DNA from: Kocuria rosea
Lineage (GTDB): Bacteria; Actinomycetota; Actinomycetes; Actinomycetales; Micrococcaceae
Assembly (NCBI RefSeq): GCF_006094695.1
Contig: NZ_CP035103.1
Location: forward strand, 1,550,001 to 1,614,000
Length of the DNA stretch: 64,000 bases
Direction of reading: 5' to 3'
The first letter of the stretch is position 1, and each line of letters opens with the position of its first letter. Below are positions 56,132 to 64,000 of this stretch, piece after piece. The notes beneath the pieces are model-generated. The model was not told the origin of the DNA, did no database searches, and was given only the letters and a program-made list of their open reading frames with translations. The translations under genes were made by a program, and so were the position numbers.

Positions 56132-56907
56132 GGGCGCGGGGGCACCCGGGGCTCGAGCGGCGGCGCGTCGTCGCCGGCACCCACGCGGTCGACGTGCGGG
56201 GGACCTTCGACCGCGCGCGGCCCCCGGTGGTCCTCGTGCACGGCATCGGCATGTCGGGCCGGTACTTCCTGCGGCTCGCTGACGCGCTCGCGGCCACGCA
56301 CGACGTCTACGCCGTCGACCTGCCGGGCTGCGGGTCCTCGCCGCGCCCCGCCCGGCCCCTGTCGGTGCCCGAGCTCGGCCGCGTGGTTGCGGGGGCCGTC
56401 GAGGCGCTGGGGCTGCGGGCTCCCGTGGTCGTGGGGCACTCCATGGGCTGCCAGGTCGTCGTGGACGCCGTCAGGGACCACCCCGGGCTGTGCGCCGGCT
56501 ACGTGCTGGTGGGACCGACCGTCGACCCCACCGCGCGCAGTCTGCTCGGCCAGGGACGGCGGCTGCTGCGGGACACCGCGCGCGAGCCCCTGCGCACCAA
56601 CGCCGTGGTCGTCCGCGACTACCTCCGGATGGGCCCGCTCCGCTATCTGCGCACTGCCCGGCACATGCTCCGCGACCGGATCGAGGAGGACATCCGGGGC
56701 TGCACGCCCCCCGGGCTGGTGGTGCGCGGGTCCCGGGACCCCATCGCCCGGCGGGACTGGTCCCGCCGGCTGGCCCGGGCGGCCCCCGACGCCCGCTTCC
56801 TGGAGATCCCCGGGGCCCCGCACAACGTCCAGCACACCGACCCCCGGGAGCTCGCCGCCGCCTGCGCGCCCTTCCTCGCCGCCTGCCGTCCCGGGAGCCC
56901 GGTGTGA
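56128..56907 (+). CDS. Alpha/beta hydrolase
   Basis: 259 residues. VVLVHGIGMSGRYF forms the oxyanion loop, VVGHSMGCQVV carries the nucleophile Ser, the acid lies in RGSRDPIAR, and the His in APHNVQHTD. Typical of small esterase/lyase-type hydrolases; the substrate is unknown. It is sandwiched between ybdK and a second hydrolase with 4-base GTGA overlaps on both sides, so the three proteins are made together. Confidence 0.88.
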   Translation: MRARGHPGLERRRVVAGTHAVDVRGTFDRARPPVVLVHGIGMSGRYFLRLADALAATHDVYAVDLPGCGSSPRPARPLSVPELGRVVAGAVEALGLRAPVVVGHSMGCQVVVDAVRDHPGLCAGYVLVGPTVDPTARSLLGQGRRLLRDTAREPLRTNAVVVRDYLRMGPLRYLRTARHMLRDRIEEDIRGCTPPGLVVRGSRDPIARRDWSRRLARAAPDARFLEIPGAPHNVQHTDPRELAAACAPFLAACRPGSPV

Positions 56908-57605
56908 TCCCGCGGCCGGGCGCGGCGGCCGCGAATCTCGCGGCCTGGGCCCGCGACTACGTCTACGCGGTCCGGTGGCAGGCCGCGGGCGTCCTCGGCC
57001 GGTGGGAGCCCGCCCACTACCGGGGCCGGGGAGAGCCGGGGCGGACGCCGGTCGTGCTGATCCCCGGGATCTACGAGTCGTGGACGTTCATGCTCCCGGT
57101 GGCCGGGCTGCTGCGGGAGCACGGCCACGACGTCCACGTGGTGGAGGACCTGAGGTTCAACACCGGGACCATCGAGGACATGGCGGCGCTGGTCGACGAG
57201 CACATCCGCCGGGAGGGGATCGAGCGCTGCGTGCTGGTGGCGCACAGCAAGGGCGGGCTGATCGGCAAGCACCTCCTGGCCCACCACAACAAGGGCACCG
57301 TGATCCGGGGGCTCGTGGCCGTCAACACCCCCTTCACGGGCTCCGAGCTCGCCCGGCTCCTGCCCCTCCCGACGATCCGGGTGTTCCTGCCCCACTCCCC
57401 GGAGCTCACCGCGCTGACCACCCGCCGGGAGGTCAACCAGCACATCGTCTCCGTCTACGGCCTGTTCGACCCCCACATCCCGGGCGGCAGCCACCTGGAA
57501 GGGGCGCGCAACGTCCGGCTCGGCACGCGCGGTCACTTCCTGCCGCTCAGCGACCCGCGCGTGCACGCGGCGATCATCGAGGGCATCGGCACGCTCACCC
57601 GCTGA
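56904..57605 (+). CDS. Lipase-like alpha/beta hydrolase
   Basis: 233 residues. PVVLIPGIYESWTFMLPVAGLL, the nucleophile elbow VAHSKGGLIGKHLL and NTPFTGSELARLLPLP resemble triacylglycerol-lipase/esterase families. The C-terminal His is probably in TRGHFLPLS. No signal peptide. The GTG start overlaps the previous stop by 4 bases, with GGGAG upstream. Third gene of the ybdK cluster. Confidence 0.85.
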   Translation: MIPRPGAAAANLAAWARDYVYAVRWQAAGVLGRWEPAHYRGRGEPGRTPVVLIPGIYESWTFMLPVAGLLREHGHDVHVVEDLRFNTGTIEDMAALVDEHIRREGIERCVLVAHSKGGLIGKHLLAHHNKGTVIRGLVAVNTPFTGSELARLLPLPTIRVFLPHSPELTALTTRREVNQHIVSVYGLFDPHIPGGSHLEGARNVRLGTRGHFLPLSDPRVHAAIIEGIGTLTR

Positions 57606-57763
57606 CCCCTCCGGCGCCCCGTGGGCCCGGCGGCCGCCGGCCCCTCCCGACCGGACCGCCCCGGCGTCGGAGGCGACTGCTACTCTTCGGCCACCGAGCG
57701 CGCCCCGGACGGCGCGCCGCCGGAGACAGGAACGACGGACGACGCCGGAGGGACGGTGGGACC

Positions 57764-58039
57764 GTGGGCGAACTGGGACTGACCCCCTTCCAGGGCTGGG
57801 AGGTGATGTCCTGGGCCCTGCTGGCCGCCGCCGCCGTGTGGACCGTGGCCCGGGGCGTCCGGTGGCTCGTGGGACGCTACGGGCAGAACACCCGCTGGGG
57901 CCGCAGGTCGCGCACCCGGCTCGGCCTGCGGCGGGCCCGTGACGGCCTGCTGGAGCGCCACGCCGCCGGAGAGCTCACCGAGGACGAGTACCGGGAGCGG
58001 CTGCGGCTGCTCGAGCAGGAGGGCCGCTCCGGCCCCTGA
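57764..58039 (+). CDS. Small membrane protein with SHOCT-like C-terminus
   Basis: 91 residues. One membrane helix (MSWALLAAAAVWTVARGVRWLV, about 15-36), a basic stretch, and the C-terminal LLERHAAGELTEDEYRERLRLLE, which fits the short C-terminal SHOCT domain often found on membrane or oligomerising proteins. Function unknown. GTG 57764 with GGAGGGA about 10 bases upstream. It is 158 bases from the ybdK cluster and may have its own promoter. Confidence 0.7.
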   Translation: MGELGLTPFQGWEVMSWALLAAAAVWTVARGVRWLVGRYGQNTRWGRRSRTRLGLRRARDGLLERHAAGELTEDEYRERLRLLEQEGRSGP

Positions 58040-58107
58040 CCGCCCCGGGACGGCGGGCGGGAACGTGCGAGCACCGGGCCCGGCGCAGCGCCACCGCGCC
58101 GTGCGGT

Positions 58108-58467
58108 TCACGCCTCCGGGCCGGCCGGTCCCCGGCGGTCGTCGTCGCCCAGGGCCTCGGTCCCGCGGACGTCCGCGAGCGCGGACCCGTCGCCGTAGGA
58201 GCTCGATGTGATGACGCTGAGCTTGCCGTTGGTCTCGAGCACGACCGCCTCGACCCGGGAGAGGTCCCCGGTGCCCTGCATGCGCACCGCCTGACGGATC
58301 TCCGACTCCGTGAGCCGGTTGCGGCGCAGCGCCTCGCCCCGGATCCGGCCATCGGCCAGCAGCAGGACGGGGTCCGAGGTGAAGAAGCGCCGGGCCCCCG
58401 GACGGCGCGCCGAGACGAGGGCCACGAGCAGCTGGAGAGCCGCGAGCAGGGCCAGGGCGGTGGCGCC
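58108..58467 (-). pseudogene. DUF421 (YetF-type) protein, N-terminally truncated remnant
   Basis: The frame encodes the end of a membrane helix (GATALALLAALQLLVALVSA), then the soluble DUF421 domain: FFTSDPVLLLADGRIRGEALRR, LTESEIRQAVRMQG and SRVEAVVLETNGKLSVI. Complete members have two or three more membrane helices before this point, but here a TAG (58470-58468) stops the frame upstream. An ATG at 58425 could still give a 105-residue soluble piece. It is most likely the remnant of a deletion next to nhaP. Confidence 0.75.
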
Positions 58468-58542
58468 CTATGCCCGGGAGTCAAACCACACGGCGGGCCT
58501 CCCGGTCCGTGATGAGGGGTCCGGGACAGGGGTGCTGCGGGC

Positions 58543-59790
58543 TCATGCGGGGGTCTCCTCCTCCTGTTTGCGCTCCGGCTCCCGGTGCTGGAGCCACGCG
58601 CTCAGCGGTGCGGTGGACAGCCCGTGGACGAGCACGGACAGGGTGACGGCCAGGGTGGTGTGGACGAAGATCTCGTGGTTGCCGGTGTGCCGTTCGGCCA
58701 GCGTCGCGTAGAACAGGGCGGAGACGCCGATGGGTCCGAACCAGCTCAGGACGAGCGTCTCGGCGCGGTCGTGCACGCCCCGCAGCAGCGGCCGGAGCGC
58801 CCACAGGGCGACGAAGCGGCGCAGCAGCAGCGCCGCGCCGAGGACCAGGGGAGCACCCCAGCCCAGTTCCGCCCACTCACCGACCGGCAGCGCCAGACCG
58901 AGCAGGATGAACACCGGCAGCAGGAACAGCCGGGCCACGGCGTCCTGGACCTTGTCCTCCTGCGCCTCGTCCCGCTGGGGGATCACCTGCCCGAAGACCG
59001 CGACGCCCACGAAGACGGCCAGCAGGGCGTCGGTGCCCAGCAGCTTGCCGGTCCCGAGCAGCACGAGTGCCAGCGGCACCACGAAGGCCAGGTAGGAGCT
59101 CTCCTCCATGAGCCCGTGCCGGCGGACGACGACGAACAGCCTGCCCAGCAGGAAGCCCGCCAGCGCCCCGAACACCGCCGCGCCGAGCACCTCCCACAGC
59201 AGGACGGTGGTCAGCAGCTCGTGCCACGCCCGGTCCGGCTCGGTCAGCAGCAGCACCGGGAGGAGGACGAAGAGGTAGGCCAGTCCGTCGTTGAGCCCGC
59301 TCTCGGCCGAGAGATTGTGCCGGACCCGCTCGGGAATCCGCTCCTCGGCCAGGGAACCCGTGACGATCGGGGTGGTGACCACGGGGTCGGTCGGGGTGAT
59401 GATCGCGCCCAGCAGCAGCGCCACCAGGAACGGCACACCCAGCGCCGCCCACAGCACGCCGGTGGCCACGACGAGCATCAGGGCCATGCCCAGCCCGATG
59501 ACCACGGCGATCCAGCGGGCGTCGCTGCGCCAGTAGCCGTGCGGCAGGCGCAGGGCGACCCCGGCCAGGCCCACCGCCAGGGTGATCCGCGCCGCCTGCT
59601 CCAGCAGCGTTCCCGGGGGCAGGCCGAAGTCCTCGATCCGCACGAGGTCCAGCGCGTAGGGGCCGATCAGCGCGCCGAACGCGAGGGCGAGCACCGGGCC
59701 GGGGAGACTGATCCGCTGCAGCAGCGTCGAGAACGCCGAGATCAGCAGGACGGCTCCGGCGAAGAGCGCCAGCACCAGGTTGATGTCCAT
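58543..59790 (-). CDS. Cation:proton antiporter, CPA1/NhaP type
   Basis: 415 residues with about 12 membrane helices. GAIITPTDPVVTTPI and NLSAESGLNDGLAYLFV carry the conserved acidic residues of the ion path. Exchanges Na+ or K+ for H+ across the membrane. The start ATG at 59790 has GGAAGGAC upstream. Divergent from a potassium channel gene, which suggests a shared control region for cation balance. The much longer reading frame to 62229 is an overlap with other genes and is rejected. Confidence 0.92.
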   Translation of the reverse strand: MDINLVLALFAGAVLLISAFSTLLQRISLPGPVLALAFGALIGPYALDLVRIEDFGLPPGTLLEQAARITLAVGLAGVALRLPHGYWRSDARWIAVVIGLGMALMLVVATGVLWAALGVPFLVALLLGAIITPTDPVVTTPIVTGSLAEERIPERVRHNLSAESGLNDGLAYLFVLLPVLLLTEPDRAWHELLTTVLLWEVLGAAVFGALAGFLLGRLFVVVRRHGLMEESSYLAFVVPLALVLLGTGKLLGTDALLAVFVGVAVFGQVIPQRDEAQEDKVQDAVARLFLLPVFILLGLALPVGEWAELGWGAPLVLGAALLLRRFVALWALRPLLRGVHDRAETLVLSWFGPIGVSALFYATLAERHTGNHEIFVHTTLAVTLSVLVHGLSTAPLSAWLQHREPERKQEEETPA

Positions 59791-59967
59791 CGTCGTCCTT
59801 CCGTCCCTGTGGGGGCCGCGTCGCCGTCCGGGGCAGCGGATGCTTCCACCGTAACCCTGCTGATGGTCCCCGGGGCAAGCACGGAGGCCGAACCTCCGGG
59901 ACGGGCCCGGGCGCCACCGGGTAAGGTCCCCGGGAAGGACGGTCATCGACTGGGACGGAGCGACGAC

Positions 59968-60843
59968 GTGGACGTGCTGCTGACGCTGCTGGGGACCACG
60001 GTGATCGTGCTCGGCCTGCGGGACATGTACCACAGCCTGCTGCACCCCAGCGGCTCGGGCGCCGTCGGCGGCCGGGTGCAGTCGGGCGTCTGGTGGGTCT
60101 CCCGGCGCACCGGGCACCGCTTCGGCTCGGCCGTGGGCCCGGGCTCGATGATCACGGTGGTGCTCCTGTGGGTGCTCCTGCAGGGCCTCGGCTGGGCCCT
60201 GATCTACCTGCCGCACGTCCCCGAGGGCTTCACGTACTCGCCGGGGGTGGACCCCGCCGCCTACCCCGATCTCCTCGAGGCCCTCTACCTCTCGTTCGTC
60301 ACCCTGGCGACGCTGGGGTTCGGGGACGTCGTGGCCACCGACCCCTGGATCCGGCTGGCCACCCCGCTGGAGGCGCTGACCGGGTTCGCCCTGCTCACGG
60401 CGGCCCTGACGTGGTTCACCCAGATCTATCCGCCGCTGTCCCGCCGCCGGGCCCTGGCGCTCGAGCTGACGTCCCTCGCCGAGGTGGAGTACGCGGACGG
60501 GATCGCGGAGGAGGACCCCGTGACGGCGGCCCGGGTGCTGGACGGGCTGACCGCGGAGGTGTCCCGGGCCCGGATCGACTTCACCCAGCACGGCGAGACG
60601 TACTACTTCCAGGAGGAGGACCCGGACCTCTCCCTGGCCCGGCAGCTGGCCTACGCCCTCGAGCTGCGCGACCGTGCCGCCGCGTCCTCGGCGCCGCCGG
60701 TGCGCACGAGCGCCCGCCGCCTGGGCCTGGCCCTGGAGCAGCTCGCGCGAAAGCTGCGGGAGGACTTCGTCAGCACGGGGGAGGCCCCCGGGGAGGTGTT
60801 CGCCGCCTACGCCGCGGATCACCTGCGGGAGCCGGGCCGCTGA
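59968..60843 (+). CDS. Two-TM potassium channel-like protein
   Basis: 291 residues. Membrane helices lie near residues 1-20, 52-72 and 123-150, with a pore loop LSFVTLATLGFGDVV before the last. The filter reads TLGFGD, a known variant of TxGYGD. The cytoplasmic C-terminal 140 residues are helical and charged, with no RCK domain. GTG 59968 has GGAG 7 bases upstream; GTG 59974 is also in frame. It is divergent from the NhaP antiporter gene. Confidence 0.85.
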   Translation: MDVLLTLLGTTVIVLGLRDMYHSLLHPSGSGAVGGRVQSGVWWVSRRTGHRFGSAVGPGSMITVVLLWVLLQGLGWALIYLPHVPEGFTYSPGVDPAAYPDLLEALYLSFVTLATLGFGDVVATDPWIRLATPLEALTGFALLTAALTWFTQIYPPLSRRRALALELTSLAEVEYADGIAEEDPVTAARVLDGLTAEVSRARIDFTQHGETYYFQEEDPDLSLARQLAYALELRDRAAASSAPPVRTSARRLGLALEQLARKLREDFVSTGEAPGEVFAAYAADHLREPGR

Positions 60844-60850
60844 CCCGCGG

Positions 60851-60868
60851 CCGGGAACAGATTCCCGG
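60851..60868 (+). terminator. Short hairpin after the channel gene
   Basis: 7-bp stem (60851-60857 with 60862-60868) and a 4-base loop, 7 bases past the stop; a weak terminator. Confidence 0.4.
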
Positions 60869-60888
60869 GACCGCCGGTTGCGCGGAGC

Positions 60889-61809
60889 ATGAAGGCATTG
60901 ACGTACGCCCGCTACGGCGGCCCCGAAGTCCTCGAGCTCACCGACCTCCCCGAGCCCAAGGTCCCCCCGGGCTGGGTGCTCCTGAAGGTGCGCAGCGCCG
61001 CGATCAACCCCGTGGACTGGAAGATCATGGCCGGCGGCCTCGATCCGCTGATGGAGGTCCAGTTCCCGGTGGTGCCCGGCTGGGACGTGTCCGGGGTCGT
61101 GGAGGCCGTCGGCATCGACGTCCCGGAGTGGGCCCCGGGCGACGAGGTGATCTCCTACGCCCGCACGGACTGGGTGCACGGCGGGACGATGGCCGAGTAC
61201 GTCGCCCTGCCCGCACGCCTGCTCGCGCCGAAGCCGGCCTCCGTGGACTGGGACCGGGCGGCCGCGCTGCCGCTCGCCGGGCTCACGGCCTACCAGGTCC
61301 TCGGCCGCCTGGAGGCGGCCGCGGGAGAGACCGTGCTCGTGCACAACGCCTCCGGGGGCGTGGGCGGCTACGCCGTCCAGCTCGCCGCGGCCCGGGGCGC
61401 CCGCGTGATCGGCACGGCGTCGGAGGCCAACCACGAGTACCTGCGCGGTCTCGGCGCGGAGCCCGTGGCCTACGGGGACGGGCTGCCCGAGCGGGTCCGG
61501 GAGCTGGCTCCGGACGGCGTGGACGTCGTGGTCGACCTCGTAGGCGGGGTCGTGGAGCAGACGCTCGCCGTCCTGAAGGACGGGGGGCGGCACGCCTCCG
61601 TGGCCGACGACGCGGTCGAGGCCCACGGCGGGACGTGGATGTGGGTGCGTCCCTCCGCCGAGGACCTCACCGAGCTGGGCCGTCTGGTGGACCGGGGCGC
61701 GCTGCGGATAGAGCTCGCCCGCAGCGTGCCCCTGGCCGAGGGTGTGGAGGCCTACCGGCTCAGCCAGGAGGGGCATGTCCGCGGCAAGATCGCCGTCCGG
61801 ATGGCGTGA
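60889..61809 (+). CDS. NADP-dependent quinone oxidoreductase-like protein
   Basis: 306 residues, zinc-free medium-chain dehydrogenase family. MKALTYARYGGPEVLEL, AINPVDWKIMAGG, VPGWDVSGVVEAVG and the nucleotide motif HNASGGVGGYAVQLA are typical of quinone reductases and zeta-crystallins. No zinc-binding Cys clusters. The natural substrate (quinone or enone) is unknown. ATG 60889; GGAG lies very close upstream. Confidence 0.88.
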   Translation: MKALTYARYGGPEVLELTDLPEPKVPPGWVLLKVRSAAINPVDWKIMAGGLDPLMEVQFPVVPGWDVSGVVEAVGIDVPEWAPGDEVISYARTDWVHGGTMAEYVALPARLLAPKPASVDWDRAAALPLAGLTAYQVLGRLEAAAGETVLVHNASGGVGGYAVQLAAARGARVIGTASEANHEYLRGLGAEPVAYGDGLPERVRELAPDGVDVVVDLVGGVVEQTLAVLKDGGRHASVADDAVEAHGGTWMWVRPSAEDLTELGRLVDRGALRIELARSVPLAEGVEAYRLSQEGHVRGKIAVRMA

Positions 61810-61866
61810 GCCCCCGGCGACCCGCGCCGCGTAGGTGCACAGCAGGCTGACTGGCACAATGTCCCT

Positions 61867-63630
61867 GTGACCGACCAGACAGAGATCCTGAGCGCCCTCG
61901 AGGACGCGCGGGCGCTGCTCGCGGCGTCGACCCTCCCGCTGTCCACGACCGACGTGCTGCGCGAGCGCGAGGACATCGACCGTGCCGTCGCCCAGCTCGA
62001 CGACTACGTGCTGCCCCGGGTGCGCTCCCTCGACGCGCCGCTGCTCGCGGTGGTCGGCGGCTCCACGGGCGCCGGCAAGTCGACCCTGGTCAACGCGGTC
62101 GTGGGGCACCCCGTGACCCGGTCCGGGGCCATCCGCCCGACCACCCGGCAGCCCATCCTGATCCACCACCCGCGCGACGCCGAGGCGTTCTCGACCCAGC
62201 GGGTGCTCCCGCACCTGAGCCGGATCCACGCGCGGAAGGTCATCCCCGCCGGCTCGACCGCAGCGGACACCGCCTCCCCGTCCGCGCTGCCCGGCACCGC
62301 GGACGGCCAGGCCCTCGTGCTGCTCGCCGAGCCGCGGATCCCCGAGGGCGTCGCCCTGCTCGACGCCCCGGACGTCGACTCGATCTCCGACGAGAACCGC
62401 CGGCTCGCGGGGCAGCTGCTGGCCGCCGCCGACCTGTGGCTGTTCGTGACCACCGCGAACCGCTACGCCGACGCCGTGCCGTGGCGGCTGCTCGTCGAGG
62501 CCGCCCAGCGGGACATCACGGTGGCCGTGGTCCTCGACCGGGTCCCGCAGGGGCTCGAGGCCGAGATCGAGGACGACCTCCGGCGGATGCTCGCCGAGCA
62601 GGGCCTCGGGGACGCCCCGGTGTTCACCGTCCCGGAGTCACCGCTCAACGAGATGGGCATGCTCCCGCCCCACGTCGTCGCCCCCGTGGTGGACTTCCTG
62701 GCCGAACTGGGGCGCAACGCCGCCTCCCGCTCGGAGATCGCCCGCCGGACCCTCGGCGGCGCGGTCCGCTCCATCGCGGAGCGCACCGGCGCGGCCGGGA
62801 CGGCGGTGCTCTCCCAGCACCGCGTCGAGGCGCAGCTGCGCCACGACGTGGACCGCGCCTTCGACGAGGCGCTCGCCGCCGTCATCGAGTCGACCCGGGA
62901 CGGGACCCTGCTGCGCGGCGAGGTCCTCGCCCGCTGGCAGGACTTCGTGGGCACCGGCGAGTTCTTCCGCAACCTCGAGGCCGGGATCGGCCGGATGCGG
63001 GACCGGCTCACCGCCTTCTTCAGCGGGCGGCCGGCACCCGAGGTCCAGGTCGAGGAGGCCATCGAGACCGGTCTGCAGACCGTGATCGTTGAGGAGGCCG
63101 CGCGCGCCTCCGAGACCGCGGAGCGCCGCTGGCTGGACGAGCCTGCGGGCCGGGTCCTGCTCGGCGGGTCCGACCTCGGCTCGCTGCCCCCGGACTTCCG
63201 CGAGCGCACGGCAGAGCAGGTGCGCGCCTGGCAGGGCGACCTCATGGAGCTGATCCAGCGCGAGGGCGCGGACAAGCGGACCAGGGCGCGGGCCATGTCG
63301 CTGGGTGTGAACGCGCTCACCGTGATCCTCATGATCGGCGTGTTCTCCATGACGGGCGGGCTCACCGGGCTGGAGGTCGGCATCGCCGGAGGCTCCGGCG
63401 TGGTGGGCACCAAGCTGCTCGAGGCGGTCTTCGGGGAGGACGCCGTGCGGCGGATGGCCGAGGACGCCCGCAAGAACCTCGAGTCCCGGATCCACACGGT
63501 CATGGACCAGCAGGCGTCCGTGTTCCTGCGGCGCCTCGACGTCCTGGACGGGCACCCGGAGGCCGACGAGCTCGTGGCCGTGGCCGAGCGCATCCGCGCC
63601 GCCGGGCGGACGCTGGGGGAGAGCGCATGA
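61867..63630 (+). CDS. Dynamin-like GTPase with membrane hairpin
   Basis: 587 residues. The P-loop is GGSTGAGKSTLVN (about residues 62-74), the switch region is RPTTRQPILI, the G3-like motif is LLDAPDVDS, followed by a long helical stalk. A hydrophobic hairpin (ALTVILMIGVFSMTGGLTGLEVG, about 480-500) could insert into membrane. The plan resembles bacterial dynamin-like proteins such as the mycobacterial IniA/IniC and Streptomyces DynA/DynB pairs; a membrane-remodelling role is an inference. The GTG start lies 6 nt after CACAAT. The stop overlaps the next start (ATGA). Confidence 0.8.
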   Translation: MTDQTEILSALEDARALLAASTLPLSTTDVLREREDIDRAVAQLDDYVLPRVRSLDAPLLAVVGGSTGAGKSTLVNAVVGHPVTRSGAIRPTTRQPILIHHPRDAEAFSTQRVLPHLSRIHARKVIPAGSTAADTASPSALPGTADGQALVLLAEPRIPEGVALLDAPDVDSISDENRRLAGQLLAAADLWLFVTTANRYADAVPWRLLVEAAQRDITVAVVLDRVPQGLEAEIEDDLRRMLAEQGLGDAPVFTVPESPLNEMGMLPPHVVAPVVDFLAELGRNAASRSEIARRTLGGAVRSIAERTGAAGTAVLSQHRVEAQLRHDVDRAFDEALAAVIESTRDGTLLRGEVLARWQDFVGTGEFFRNLEAGIGRMRDRLTAFFSGRPAPEVQVEEAIETGLQTVIVEEAARASETAERRWLDEPAGRVLLGGSDLGSLPPDFRERTAEQVRAWQGDLMELIQREGADKRTRARAMSLGVNALTVILMIGVFSMTGGLTGLEVGIAGGSGVVGTKLLEAVFGEDAVRRMAEDARKNLESRIHTVMDQQASVFLRRLDVLDGHPEADELVAVAERIRAAGRTLGESA

Positions 63631-64000
63631 GCCCCGCCCGGCAGGCGGCGCCGACTCTCTCCGAACGGCTCACCGCGCTCGCGCGCGCCACGGAGCTGGC
63701 CTCCGGCCGGCTCGACGACGTGGCCGTGGCGGCGTCCCGCACCGTCCTGGACCGCGCCGCCGAGCGGCGCTCCCTGTCCGCCGACCACACCGTGGTGGGC
63801 TTCTTCGGGGCGACCGGGTCCGGGAAGTCCACCCTGTTCAACGCGGTCGTGGGACGGGACATCGCCCGGGCCGCCGCCCGCCGCCCCACCACCTCCGAGC
63901 CGCTGGCCGCCGTCTGGGGGGAGCCGGGCAGCGAGGCCCTGCTGGACTGGCTCGGTGTCACCCAGCGCCACCACGTCGACACGCCCCTGCCCACCGGGCA
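63627..64000 (+). CDS. Second P-loop GTPase of the pair, 3' end outside window
   Basis: The first 124 codons are visible. The P-loop is GFFGATGSGKSTLFN (about 58-72), followed by ARRPTTSEPLAAVW, the same arrangement as in the upstream GTPase. It starts at the ATG of an ATGA overlap, so the two are translated together and may form a heteromer. The gene continues past base 64000. Confidence 0.85.
   Translation, partial: MSPARQAAPTLSERLTALARATELASGRLDDVAVAASRTVLDRAAERRSLSADHTVVGFFGATGSGKSTLFNAVVGRDIARAAARRPTTSEPLAAVWGEPGSEALLDWLGVTQRHHVDTPLPTG

Noticed and set aside
58543..62229. Minus-strand reading frame of 1228 codons
   Set aside because: Only the last 415 codons (NhaP) are protein-like; the rest is antisense to the channel, oxidoreductase and GTPase genes, an effect of high GC.

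Overview
The window is chromosomal DNA from a very high-GC actinobacterium. Codons end almost always in G or C. Several genes are actinobacterial markers: nucS (mismatch endonuclease), a mycothiol-dependent formaldehyde dehydrogenase, DUF3039, and a clpS/DUF2017/murI cluster. Many genes begin 6-9 nt after a TANNNT -10 box, the leaderless architecture common in this phylum. Gene order and protein style suggest Micrococcaceae, possibly Kocuria; that placement is an inference. I see no insertion sequences, prophage, CRISPR array or plasmid functions. The region is almost wholly core or lineage-specific chromosome.

Layout. 1-5.3 kb: end of the ATP synthase operon (atpG partial, atpD, atpC), murA, then cspA and nucS on the minus strand. 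5.5-11.5 kb: a thioredoxin-like/TPR protein, a two-gene ABC transporter, DUF3039 and an SF2 helicase with a sliding-clamp motif at its N-terminus. 11.5-18.9 kb: NAD salvage (pncA, pncB) divergent from clpS-DUF2017, then murI, a frameshifted metallo-beta-lactamase gene, rph, rdgB and a phosphotransferase. 18.9-27.4 kb: DnaQ-like exonuclease, degenerate ADP-ribosylglycohydrolase, aquaporin, a membrane protein, a formaldehyde-detoxification pair, YihY and a transglutaminase. 27.4-35.4 kb is a minus-strand run: MarR, RND pump, malate:quinone oxidoreductase, a solute-binding lipoprotein, tRNA-Leu and bcp.

35.6-48.9 kb: a second MarR, tRNA-Lys, a 2-hydroxyacid dehydrogenase, then branched-chain amino acid synthesis. 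ilvBNC has a leader-peptide attenuator; leuB and ilvE follow, with metG and a CPBP protease between. FAH-family hydrolase and gltX come next. 49-50.2 kb holds tRNA-Gln and two identical tRNA-Glu genes in two transcription units. 50.3-54.7 kb: a thioredoxin-reductase-like flavoprotein, OsmC, an acyltransferase-like membrane protein, and TerC behind a manganese (yybP-ykoY) riboswitch. 55-57.6 kb: a tightly coupled ybdK-hydrolase-hydrolase operon of unknown pathway. The right end has a DUF421 remnant, an NhaP antiporter divergent from a potassium channel, a quinone-oxidoreductase-like protein and two tandem dynamin-like GTPases, the last cut by the window edge.

No complete new system is obvious. 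The best leads are the riboswitch with a readable ribosome-site switch, the clamp-binding helicase beside DUF3039, the ybdK operon, the 16-bp duplication that opens a reading frame into rph, and a motif shared by ilvB and leuB.
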